A stretch of 64,000 bases of DNA from Planctomycetales bacterium. GTDB lineage: Bacteria; Planctomycetota; Planctomycetia; Planctomycetales; Planctomycetaceae. Where the stretch lies: the NCBI GenBank assembly GCA_028285345.1, contig JANQPT010000044.1:1-64000 (forward strand), in the 5' to 3' direction. This document shows, piece by piece, positions 19,451 to 27,353 of the stretch; the first letter of the stretch is position 1, and each line of letters starts with the position of its first letter. Below the pieces are notes generated by a model that ran no database searches, was not told the DNA's origin, and worked only from the letters and a program-made list of their open reading frames with translations. A program made the translations under genes and the position numbers.

Positions 19451-20305
19451 ATGTTAAAGCCGCTCACATTGATCGCATCGACTTTGGTCACTTTTTCTTG
19501 GCTCGCAATCGGCACGGCGGCCGATCTCGCGCAGCTCAATCGTAAGATCGAAAAAGAGCCGGAGTATCAACATCAGCCCCGCTATTGCCTGCTGGTCTTC
19601 GGCCCCAAGGCGGAAACGCGCGTCTGGCTGGTCGAAGACGGCGACACGCTCTACGTGGACCGCAATGCCAACGGCGATCTCACGGAAGAGGGAGAGGCCT
19701 TACAACCAACCGACAAAAGAAAACTCTCGAATTATCGGGACGCGAAATACGAGACGATCGAAATCGTACCGGCGAATGGCCAGGCGAAGCATACCGATTT
19801 GATGATCTCGCGCTACCGGTCTGGCAAGAAGGGGATGAAGTACGTCATCAAGGTCAAAGTCGATGGCAAACTGCAACAGATGGCGGGCTGGCGCGAAATC
19901 TTCTCCAACTCTCCGAAAACGGCGCACGTGTTTCACTTCGGCGGCAAACTCGCCCCGCGTCCCTTGCGCGAAAAGAAACTGAGCCTGACCGAGAAAAAAC
20001 AGGAACTGCACCTCTGCTGGTACACGCCCGGTTTGGGTAAGAACGTCAGGACAATGCTGGGCTATGAAGCGGTCCCGGAGAAAATCACCCCCGTCGCCGA
20101 AATCCAATGGCCCGGCAAAGAGGGAAAGGAGTCGGTGCGCACAACGGTTCAGCTCGTGCACCGCTGCTGATACTACGAATTCTACGGCCCGGTCCGGGTC
20201 CCCGAAAACGCCGCAACAGGCACCGCGAAGATCACCGTCAAAATCCCAGGGTGGGATAAGGTTGAGTTCTTCAAAAAGTCCTACGAACTTCCCGTGGTCA
20301 AGTAG
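19451..20305 (+). CDS. Secreted protein interrupted by an in-frame TGA
   Basis: The frame opens with a signal peptide (LTLIASTLVTFSWLAIGTAA) and a planctomycete-type secreted domain with a calcium-binding-like DRNANGDLTEEGE segment near residue 75. It stops at TGA 20168-20170, codon 240. The same frame then continues for 44 codons to TAG at 20303-20305 with a protein-like sequence (YGPVRVPENAATGTAKITVK). Conventional translation gives 239 residues; readthrough gives 284. Either a recent nonsense mutation, a base-call error, or UGA decoding as selenocysteine would explain it. The residue before the TGA is cysteine. Function unknown. Confidence 0.7.
20168..20203 (+). other. In-frame TGA followed by a small hairpin
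   Basis: Fifteen bases after the TGA, GGCCCG and CGGGTC form a six-pair stem (one G-T pair) with loop GTC. Bacterial SECIS hairpins lie at about this distance and carry GU in the loop. The stem is short and the region GC-rich, so chance is quite possible. Confidence 0.2.
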
Positions 20306-20369
20306 CGGGAATGATCGCTCAACGAATGGGAGTTCAAATTCGGTTTGATGTCGCGCGTTGTTGAACCGA

Positions 20370-23300
20370 CTAATCCTTCAAGATGCGGTCCAGTTGTTGG
20401 GTCATGATGATCACTTGCAGACGATTTGCAAACGTCGCAACTTCTTCGTTTGTTGCGTCTTCCGCGGGCCATTGCAGACCGTTTTCTGCTGCGGTTTTCT
20501 TCTGTAGCGCGATCATCTCCTCCTGATCCTCGATACCCGGCGGCATCACGTCGCTGCGAAAGGCGATTTTTCCCGCTGGATTTACGATGACCAGCGTGGG
20601 ATACCCTGAAATTCCGTATGCCTTGCAGGTTGCCCCGTCATTGGAATTAATGCCTAGATCGATCGCCGACGGAGCAGTCCAGCCCTTGAGTTTTTTGAGC
20701 TTGTTGATGGTTGAGGCTTCGCCGTCAGGTGTGTGAACGCTGAGGAAGACCACGTCACGTTTCTGATATTTCTCGGCCAGTTCCTGCAAGGCCGGAATTG
20801 TCGTTATGCAGGGCGAGCACCAGACGCCCCAAAAGTCGAGGACGACGGTTTTGCCCTTGAAGTCGGCCAGTGAGCGCGATTGGCCGTCCGACCAGATTCT
20901 GACCTGCAAGGCGGGGGCCGGTTTTCCGACGGGCAGCGGTTGAGGAGGGGTGAACTCTGGCCAGGGCGCTGAACTGATTGTTTTTAACCGGATTGTCGCG
21001 ACGTCTTGACTTGGGTCTGCAGACACAACAAGCGAGTCCTGTTTGAACAGGTTTCCTAATCGAACCGAAACGCGAACCAATCCCTTCGGCAGATTCTTCA
21101 ACAGCGCAATTCCTTCAGCATCCGCGCGCACCGCTTGGGCGCGAATCGCGTAACCGCCGCGCGGCTCGAGCACCGCTCCGGCAGCAGGCCGTCCCTGCTC
21201 ATCAAGCACTCGCACCCTCGCAGCGTGGCCGGGCTGGAGTGCGATGGTGCCGACATCGATTGTCGGAAACCCTTTCTTGACATCGAACGGTCGGGAATCG
21301 CGGCCAGCAAACCCGTCTTTCGTCACCACGACGGAATACTGCAACCCCGGTTGATGGGCCTCGTACTGTTTAACGTTGAGATTGAACTCGCCACGCTCAT
21401 CGCTGATTGTCGAGATTTGCGACATCCCGCTGCCAGCGTCTTTTCGGCCGCTGGCCAGCCCAACTTTGGCGCCGCGAATCGGCTGTTGCTTGGCGTCGAC
21501 CACTTTCCCCTGGATGTTTTGCTCGCCGAGCAGCTTGCGGTTTTTGAGCCGCGTCGTCAGCAGCGGGATCCCGTCTCGAAGAGATACGTCGAAACCAGTG
21601 ACCGTCGCGGTGTGACCCGCGTGATCGGTCAGTTTAATTCGCTTGTTGTGCTCGGGGGCGACGCCGGCCAGTTCGCCGTCAGGCTCGGCGGAGATTACGC
21701 GTGTGTTGTCAAACGCTTTCTCAACGACTAATTCTCCCATCACGCTTCCGATGGCGATGACGAACTCTCGTGACGTGCCGACTTCCGTCAGCCAACCTGT
21801 TCCATCCGTATTCAAGCGTCCATTCCACATCTCCGGCGGCTTTTGCCACGACACCGGTTCCCCCTTGAGCCAGGCCAGGCGTTTCGACTTGTCGGGGATC
21901 TCATTGATCGCCGCGTGGTGATCGGCGCGAGTGGCCGGGTCGCCGAATACTTGAACCTTCCAAACGGGGCCGGTCTTCATTGGAAGGTCGCAATTCGCGA
22001 TCGGTTTGTCTGGTGAGGTGACCAAAGTTTTCGTGTTGAATTCGTGAGTCAACCAGTAACCCGGCTTGAGCCGCGGGAACCAGAGCTGCACCTGTCCTAG
22101 CGGCACCGCGATCTTGTATTGGCCCTCCGCATCCGTTTTGCCGAGCAATATCCGCTTGTCGAGGTCTCGTTCCGTCGCTACGAGAATCTTGATCTCCGCT
22201 CCGGCGACCGGTTTGCCGGTCGTCTCATCGCGCGCGATGCCGGTCACATAGTATTTCGCGCTTGGCTGCTGTTGATTTTGTTGTTGCCCCCCGACTTGTT
22301 TGTTCGCCGACTTTGCCGGTGCCGGTTCCTCGGCTGCAGGTTCTTCGGCGATGCTCAAGCCGCGATCGGTGACTCCGCCTGCGATCAACAGCAGCAACAA
22401 ACAGAGGATTACTCCCGATCGCAAGCGCCCCTCGCGGACCGGAGACGCAAGCTCATTGATCCGTACGCGAACGTTGGATCGGCCGTCGGCCATTTGGTTG
22501 ATCAGCATCGGCCGGACCTGCCGTTGAGCCAATTGAATCAACAATGCGCCGTATGCCTGCCGTGCCGGGATCGCCAAATCCGCCGTGGTCGCCGCATCGA
22601 CGCTCAGTTCAATTTCCTGTTGCAGCCGCCGACTTAACAAATAGGCCAATGGATTGAACCAGTGCAGCGCCGTCACGGCGCGGGCCAGCAGCGTGAGCAA
22701 TGCGTCCCAGCGGCGGATGTGCTCAACTTCGTGCCGGATAATCGACCGAATCTGCCGTTCGTTCAACTCATCCAGCAATCGAGACGGGAGCAAAATGGTC
22801 GGGCGCAGCAGACCACAGGTCGCCGGTCCCAATTCCGCACCCGTGAGCCGGCAGCGCACGCGTCGCCGCACGCCGGCCCCTCGCCGTTCTCGCTCGATTT
22901 GTTCCAGCAGTGCGGGATCCTGTGCAAATTCACTATTTGCCACAAGGCGGCGCAGCGCAATCTGCGCGGCGATCCAGCGCAAGGAGACCGCCGCGACGCC
23001 GATTCCCCAAATCAGCATTAGCCAGTCGCTCGTTTTCGGCAACGCAGTCGCAATCGATTTCTGCGGACGACGCGCTTCGCTTGCGGCTGCGAGCGGAACG
23101 ACGGGGTCCGCATTTTGCTCCGCGAGCCGCATGTCGGCGGTCGGCGAAATCAATTGCGGTTGGGACATCCTGATTGGCGGCGAAACGGTTGCTGGTTCGC
23201 GGTGCGCCGTCTTCTCGACTGCTTCGGCCGGTTCCACCCAGTGATACAGACTCCAGCTGGTTGCCGGCGCGACGAGCAACAGCAGCCTCAATAGTGGAAC

Positions 23301-23447
23301 GGCCCACAGCAGGGTCCGCCACCGCGGCGCCATCCACCGCTTGCCGCCCAAAATGAGGGCATACACGATCGCGGCCAACAACGCCGCCTGCCAAGTGGCC
23401 CGCCACAGCGCGGAAAGAACGTATTCGGAGTCGTAAAAGGTTGTCAT
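20370..23447 (-). CDS. BlaR1-type M56 sensor fused to a TlpA-like thioredoxin
   Basis: A 1025-residue membrane protein. N-terminal helices are followed by an M56 (BlaR1/MecR1) metalloprotease domain with zinc motif HEVEH at 239-243 and a downstream EIELSVDAAT ligand segment. A further helix lies near 345-365 (GVILCLLLLLIAGG). The exported part has three carboxypeptidase-regulatory-like beta-sandwich repeats (YVTGIARDETTGKPVAGAEI, IQGKVVDAKQQPIRGAKV, ARVRVLDEQGRPAAGAVL) and, from about residue 830, a TlpA/AhpC-like thioredoxin domain with WCSPC and cis-proline GYPT. It overlaps the BlaI repressor gene as ATGA. Canonical BlaR1 ends in a penicillin-binding domain, which is absent here. Confidence 0.9.
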   Translation of the reverse strand: MTTFYDSEYVLSALWRATWQAALLAAIVYALILGGKRWMAPRWRTLLWAVPLLRLLLLVAPATSWSLYHWVEPAEAVEKTAHREPATVSPPIRMSQPQLISPTADMRLAEQNADPVVPLAAASEARRPQKSIATALPKTSDWLMLIWGIGVAAVSLRWIAAQIALRRLVANSEFAQDPALLEQIERERRGAGVRRRVRCRLTGAELGPATCGLLRPTILLPSRLLDELNERQIRSIIRHEVEHIRRWDALLTLLARAVTALHWFNPLAYLLSRRLQQEIELSVDAATTADLAIPARQAYGALLIQLAQRQVRPMLINQMADGRSNVRVRINELASPVREGRLRSGVILCLLLLLIAGGVTDRGLSIAEEPAAEEPAPAKSANKQVGGQQQNQQQPSAKYYVTGIARDETTGKPVAGAEIKILVATERDLDKRILLGKTDAEGQYKIAVPLGQVQLWFPRLKPGYWLTHEFNTKTLVTSPDKPIANCDLPMKTGPVWKVQVFGDPATRADHHAAINEIPDKSKRLAWLKGEPVSWQKPPEMWNGRLNTDGTGWLTEVGTSREFVIAIGSVMGELVVEKAFDNTRVISAEPDGELAGVAPEHNKRIKLTDHAGHTATVTGFDVSLRDGIPLLTTRLKNRKLLGEQNIQGKVVDAKQQPIRGAKVGLASGRKDAGSGMSQISTISDERGEFNLNVKQYEAHQPGLQYSVVVTKDGFAGRDSRPFDVKKGFPTIDVGTIALQPGHAARVRVLDEQGRPAAGAVLEPRGGYAIRAQAVRADAEGIALLKNLPKGLVRVSVRLGNLFKQDSLVVSADPSQDVATIRLKTISSAPWPEFTPPQPLPVGKPAPALQVRIWSDGQSRSLADFKGKTVVLDFWGVWCSPCITTIPALQELAEKYQKRDVVFLSVHTPDGEASTINKLKKLKGWTAPSAIDLGINSNDGATCKAYGISGYPTLVIVNPAGKIAFRSDVMPPGIEDQEEMIALQKKTAAENGLQWPAEDATNEEVATFANRLQVIIMTQQLDRILKD

Positions 23448-23893
23448 GATTTTTTTCGACCTCGTCGAGAGTGCTTTTTCGGTCTTTGGCGTTTCCCCTT
23501 CGGTTGCTCCACCTGCATCGATTCCAATCGCTGCTTCAATTCCTGCAGATCCCCGTCGCTGAGCGACTCATGCTCGACAAAATGCATCAACAGCGACTGG
23601 AGATCGCCGCCGAAGAACCGTTCGCTGAACGACCGCGCGGCGGAGCGAACGCACTCCTCCCGCGTCAATGCGGCTGAATACAGATGGCGGTGGCCTTCCA
23701 CGTTTACGCTAACGGCGCCTTTCTCTACCAGCCGCGCCAGCAGAGTGCGGACTGTTCGGTGGCTGCGGTTGCGGATTTGGTCAACGCGGCCGACAATTTC
23801 GCCGGCCGTTTGATCCTCCGCTCTCCACACGCTCTCCATCACCTCCCATTCCGCGTCGGTGATTTGTAATTCGCGTCGATGCTTACGTTTCAT
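23444..23893 (-). CDS. blaI: BlaI/MecI/CopY family repressor
   Basis: A 149-residue winged-helix repressor. The N-terminal half shows the BlaI pattern (LQITDAEWEVMESVWRAEDQ, then NRSHRTVRTLLARLVEKGAV as the recognition helix region). The C-terminal part (about 75-125) is the dimerisation region that partner proteases cleave in characterised systems. A basic tail rich in K and R follows. It is first in the operon with the M56 fusion; two TACA-N2-TGT operators overlap its promoter, so autorepression relieved by the sensor protease is the expected logic. The inducing signal is unknown. Confidence 0.93.
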   Translation of the reverse strand: MKRKHRRELQITDAEWEVMESVWRAEDQTAGEIVGRVDQIRNRSHRTVRTLLARLVEKGAVSVNVEGHRHLYSAALTREECVRSAARSFSERFFGGDLQSLLMHFVEHESLSDGDLQELKQRLESMQVEQPKGKRQRPKKHSRRGRKKS

Positions 23894-23903
23894 TGTTCAG
23901 GAC

Positions 23904-23959
23904 CACAGGTGTAGTAACGTGATGGCGGCCAAGTTACCACAAATGTAGTCCTTCGTCAA
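23904..23959 (-). promoter_or_regulatory. blaI promoter with two BlaI-type operators
   Basis: Reading the minus strand, TTGACG (23954-23959) and TAACTT (23931-23936) are 17 bases apart. TACATTTGTG (23938-23947) lies inside this spacer and TACACCTGTG (23904-23913) lies just downstream. Both match the known BlaI/MecI operator core TACA-N2-TGTA in nine of its ten positions pattern-wise, differing only in the last base. Confidence 0.75.
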
Positions 23960-24032
23960 GCGGGCGTCGAACAATTCTCCTGAATTGTCCACAAAGCTGG
24001 GATTTGCCGAGCACCGCCGGCCGGCGCGATCG

Positions 24033-24341
24033 TCACCGCGGCCAGTGGATCGACGTTTTGCAGCGATTGCAATACAGATAGTTGGCAACGGGTCCGGTTC
24101 GCTCTTCCTTGTTGCAGCCGCTGGCAACACCTCTGGGCCACGAGTAATGTGCGCGCAGTTCTTTGAGCGTCGGCCCGTCCCGTAGTTCAACCATCACGTC
24201 GCATTCCGTCCACGCATCCAGTGCCGTGCCGCACACGACGTGGCCTGCGGCGACCAATTCATCGAGCAGCGGCAGCAGATGCTCGCACAAATGCCGCCGC
24301 GCGCGATTGAGGCTTTGGTCTTGGCGTTGTGATCTGGGCAT
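24033..24341 (-). CDS. Small protein with a C-terminal CxxC, coupled to the sulfotransferase
   Basis: A protein of about 102 residues with a helical N-terminal half (LNRARRHLCEHLLPLLDELVAAG) and a C-terminal CNRCKTSIHW motif that could bind zinc with another cysteine or histidine. The ATG at 24341 overlaps the sulfotransferase stop (TGATG), so the two are translated together. No named family recognised; a chaperone or regulator of the upstream enzyme would be guesswork. Confidence 0.6.
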   Translation of the reverse strand: MPRSQRQDQSLNRARRHLCEHLLPLLDELVAAGHVVCGTALDAWTECDVMVELRDGPTLKELRAHYSWPRGVASGCNKEERTGPVANYLYCNRCKTSIHWPR

Positions 24342-25480
24342 CACTTATCTTTCTCTCGGCTTGCCAGTTCCGGCAGCTCCGGATCATACCCCCATTCCTC
24401 GAAACTCCGCGACCATTCCCGCGTGATCCGCTCCCGCAGTTCGGTCGGCAGGTCGGGAAAGCGATTTCGCTCATAGTCCCGCAAACCGCGGAGATACGCC
24501 TCCAAGTCGCCGCGGACAACTTCAAAGTCTGGCAAATCGAGCGCATCGTACAACTGTTCCATCTCTTTCAACGGATCAGCCGTTAGATCGTCATATCGCA
24601 TTTCATGCAGATGTCCGCGCGGAATCAGTTCGCGCTCTTCAAAAAACGCCTCACACAGTTCCGCGTACTGCCGTAGATTGCGTTCCGCCCCGTCGCCGGG
24701 CTCGGGCCGTTGTAGGGCCATCAGCGGAGTCACTTTCTGATAGGTATGCAGCGACGACTGATATACCTCGTACGGATGGCGGTGAATGTTCACGAATTTG
24801 GCGTCGGGAAACATTTCCAGCAGCAGCCGAATCCGTCCGGTGTGGCCCGGCGATTTCAACACCAGCGGCCGTCCGTATTTAACCGTCAGCTTTTTGACAA
24901 ACAGCAACAGCGCCGCCCGCCATGCAGCTGTCTCTTCGAGCGAGGCCTCGCGAAACGTCAACAGGCGGTCGTACACATCTTGATTGCGAAAGAACGACCA
25001 ACTCATCAGCATCGAGCGGCGCGCCAGGATGCTCGTCGCCACCTCGTCTTCACCAGGTTCCGTGGTCGTCACCCGCACATTGTCTTGAAATCGGGTTTCC
25101 GGCAAGCCCAATTGCAGCAGCGGACGCAGCCACGCGGCAGTGCATAAAAACGTGTTGGGATACAGAACCTCAAAGTAGTTCGCGTAACCGAAGCGTCGGT
25201 CAAGGCACAACAAGTTCTGCAAATGCGTCGTCCCGCTCCTCCAGACTCCCAGCACAAAGATCGGTGATTCAATCTTGGCCCCCTTGATGCGGCGGCCATA
25301 CATGAGTTTTTCGCAGAATGCGGCCGCCGAATTGAACAGGCTGCCGGCGGTGACCACCGCCGCCCGCGGCCAATAGGGCAGGTCGACGGCGAAATGGTTG
25401 TCGCGGAGAATCGAAAACCATTGCCGCAACGTTGCGCCGGCGAACGTGCCGGGGTTTAAGGGGATGGCCATGAAATTCAC
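24341..25480 (-). CDS. Sulfotransferase family protein
   Basis: A 379-residue protein with the PAPS-dependent sulfotransferase fold. The 5'-phosphosulfate-binding loop is seen as FVLGVWRSGTTHLQNLLC near residue 75, and the 3'-phosphate region as VLKSPGHTGRIRLLLEMFPDAKFVNIHRHPYEVYQSS near residue 205-240. It would transfer sulfate to a hydroxyl or amine of a glycan or lipid; the acceptor cannot be read from the sequence. The start is the ATG at 25480. It is followed, with a one-base overlap, by the small CxxC protein. Confidence 0.88.
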   Translation of the reverse strand: MNFMAIPLNPGTFAGATLRQWFSILRDNHFAVDLPYWPRAAVVTAGSLFNSAAAFCEKLMYGRRIKGAKIESPIFVLGVWRSGTTHLQNLLCLDRRFGYANYFEVLYPNTFLCTAAWLRPLLQLGLPETRFQDNVRVTTTEPGEDEVATSILARRSMLMSWSFFRNQDVYDRLLTFREASLEETAAWRAALLLFVKKLTVKYGRPLVLKSPGHTGRIRLLLEMFPDAKFVNIHRHPYEVYQSSLHTYQKVTPLMALQRPEPGDGAERNLRQYAELCEAFFEERELIPRGHLHEMRYDDLTADPLKEMEQLYDALDLPDFEVVRGDLEAYLRGLRDYERNRFPDLPTELRERITREWSRSFEEWGYDPELPELASREKDK

Positions 25481-25624
25481 CGTGTCGCGTGCGCGTCGCG
25501 AACCAATTGAGTGATGTTGTCAGACATGGTGTCCAGCAAACACTTCGAGCACGTTATCGCCGTCAGCGATTCTTCAATGGTTTGAGGCTATGAACAAAGG
25601 TACGACTTTAGCAGTCTGAAGCAG

Positions 25625-25842
25625 TTTTGGCCGAAGGCCAATTTCACCGTAGCCAGGGGCAACGCCCCTGGTAGGAGAGACGAATCATACTCCATTGGCC
25701 GAAGGCCATAGTCACAAGCGTCGATGGAATGTTGTTGCCGTTTTCAATGTTGAATATGGCCTTCAGCCAAAGGTTCTCTTTGGCGGAACTTGATACCCAG
25801 GGCGTTGCCCTGGGCTACGATGAAAGAGGCCGTTGGCCAAAC
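25625..25842. repeat. Compound GGCCGAAGGCC element
   Basis: The 460-base spacer upstream of the sulfotransferase has no supported gene. It contains TTGGCCGAAGGCCAA, then GCCAGGGGCAACGCCCCTGG, a second GGCCGAAGGCC, a GGCCTTCAGCC variant, then CCAGGGCGTTGCCCTGGG and GAGGCCGTTGGCC. The outer words are arranged as mirror images. Confidence 0.7.
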
Positions 25843-25940
25843 GCGCCATTGCGGGCTTTGGTCCGTTGTGGAAGGGCCCCGTCCACTGCTTCACTTGGCT
25901 AAATTGTTACTGAAAAAGGAACGTTGCAGCCCTCACTCGC

Positions 25941-27353
25941 TTACTTCTCCCCCAGCCGCTTTCCCAACTCTTCAAACTGCTGCTCCAACCGCTGCCGCGT
26001 AATCTTGGCGTTGATCTTGTCGCTGAGCGCGTGGCACATTTCCAGAAAGCAATCCGCGGCCCGATCGTCGCTCAAATCGTGGGCCGACACTTTCCGCAAC
26101 GCCCTCTGGCGGAGTTCCGTCACTTCGTCGAGCAACTTCTGCAGCCGGGCGAGGTCGTGGGCGCCTGGTTTTTGGTCTAACTCCAATTGGCGGCGTTCGA
26201 TTTCCAACAACGATTGAATGCACTGGTCGAGCCAATGTTCCTTGCGCCGCCGCGCGCGGCGGCGGTACCACTGCACGAATAAGAACACGGCAATCAGTGA
26301 TGAGACCAAGAACGAGCGAATCCCTTCGGTTCCCTCTACGAACTCGGTCGGCAGCAGCGGTTTCAGTTCCGGGTCGTAGTAGGACGATGCGCCCGGGTGT
26401 ACGGCGAATTCCGGCTTGCTGGTCGCAAACGTATCTCCCTGTTCCGACAATTCGCTGAGATGGTTCTCCCACACAAACTCTTTGGAGTGCAGGATGCGGG
26501 TCACCTCCTCCACGAGATTTTCATCAACACCCTCATGCGTCAACAAATTGGCGCGGAGCGCAATCGTTTGCACATCGTGCGGCGGAAACGGCGCGGGAAA
26601 GGAATCGTACATCCCGGCCGGAATCGTGTGCAGGGTCGGCAGGACGTACTTCCGCGTGAACGCTTCGGCGTTAGGAATCGGCAACAACAGGCACGTTCCG
26701 TCTTCCGCCAAATCGGTGAGTATGTCCGCACGTGTGCCGAGTGTGACAAACGCCGCATCCAGCGAACCGTCCTGAAACCGCTTGCGGATGTCCGCGTAGC
26801 TGAGGTGCTCTGCGACAATGTCCTGTTCAGTCAGCCCGAGGTGCTCCAACAGCACTTGGCTCATGGCATAATCGCCCGCGGTCTTCTCACCGATGGCGAC
26901 GGTTTTACCCACGAGATCGGTCGGTGCGGCGATGTCGGAGTCGTGGCGGACGAACCAGTGCGTGACTTCCGGATAGACGTTTGCCACAAACGCCGGGCGA
27001 ACGGCATCATTGGGACCGGGCTTTGGATGGAGCACCCACGCGGTTCCCGGCTGATACAGCGCAAAATCGACCTTGCCTGCTCGGAGTAATCTGAGGTTAT
27101 CGAGTGAACCGTGGGTTTCGTGTTCGAGCGTTACGTCGACTTTCAGTTGCTGTTCAATCTCCTGCTGCAGATTCTCCGCCAATTCGCGATAGAGCCCGCC
27201 TTGCGGTCCGGTGGCAATGACGATCTGCTCGGGCAACTCCGTCATCCGCCGATAGATCGACGTGACCGCGAAGGGGAGCGCAAGCAAAAACACGACTCCT
27301 AGAATTCCCAACAGAGTCTTGCGCGTGCGGAGACGTTTCTGTTTGTCGTTCAT
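25941..27353 (-). CDS. TAXI-type TRAP solute-binding protein with cytoplasmic tail
   Basis: Membrane-anchored periplasmic binding protein of 470 residues. After an N-terminal helix (TLLGILGVVFLLALPFAV) comes a TAXI/NMT1-like domain (IVIATGPQGGLYRELAENL, LRAGKVDFALYQPGTAWV, YPEVTHWFVRHDSDI, VGKTVAIGEKTAGDYAMSQ). A second helix near 325 (FLVSSLIAVFLFVQWY) is followed by a basic, coiled-coil-rich tail of about 130 residues. I chose the ATG at 27353 because it overlaps the upstream stop by four bases. No TRAP permease genes are nearby, so it may act as a sensor rather than a transporter subunit. Confidence 0.8.
   Translation of the reverse strand: MNDKQKRLRTRKTLLGILGVVFLLALPFAVTSIYRRMTELPEQIVIATGPQGGLYRELAENLQQEIEQQLKVDVTLEHETHGSLDNLRLLRAGKVDFALYQPGTAWVLHPKPGPNDAVRPAFVANVYPEVTHWFVRHDSDIAAPTDLVGKTVAIGEKTAGDYAMSQVLLEHLGLTEQDIVAEHLSYADIRKRFQDGSLDAAFVTLGTRADILTDLAEDGTCLLLPIPNAEAFTRKYVLPTLHTIPAGMYDSFPAPFPPHDVQTIALRANLLTHEGVDENLVEEVTRILHSKEFVWENHLSELSEQGDTFATSKPEFAVHPGASSYYDPELKPLLPTEFVEGTEGIRSFLVSSLIAVFLFVQWYRRRARRRKEHWLDQCIQSLLEIERRQLELDQKPGAHDLARLQKLLDEVTELRQRALRKVSAHDLSDDRAADCFLEMCHALSDKINAKITRQRLEQQFEELGKRLGEK

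Noticed and set aside
19451-20305. Firm selenoprotein annotation
   Set aside because: Hairpin short and GC-rich, sel genes not in the window; listed only as a hypothesis.
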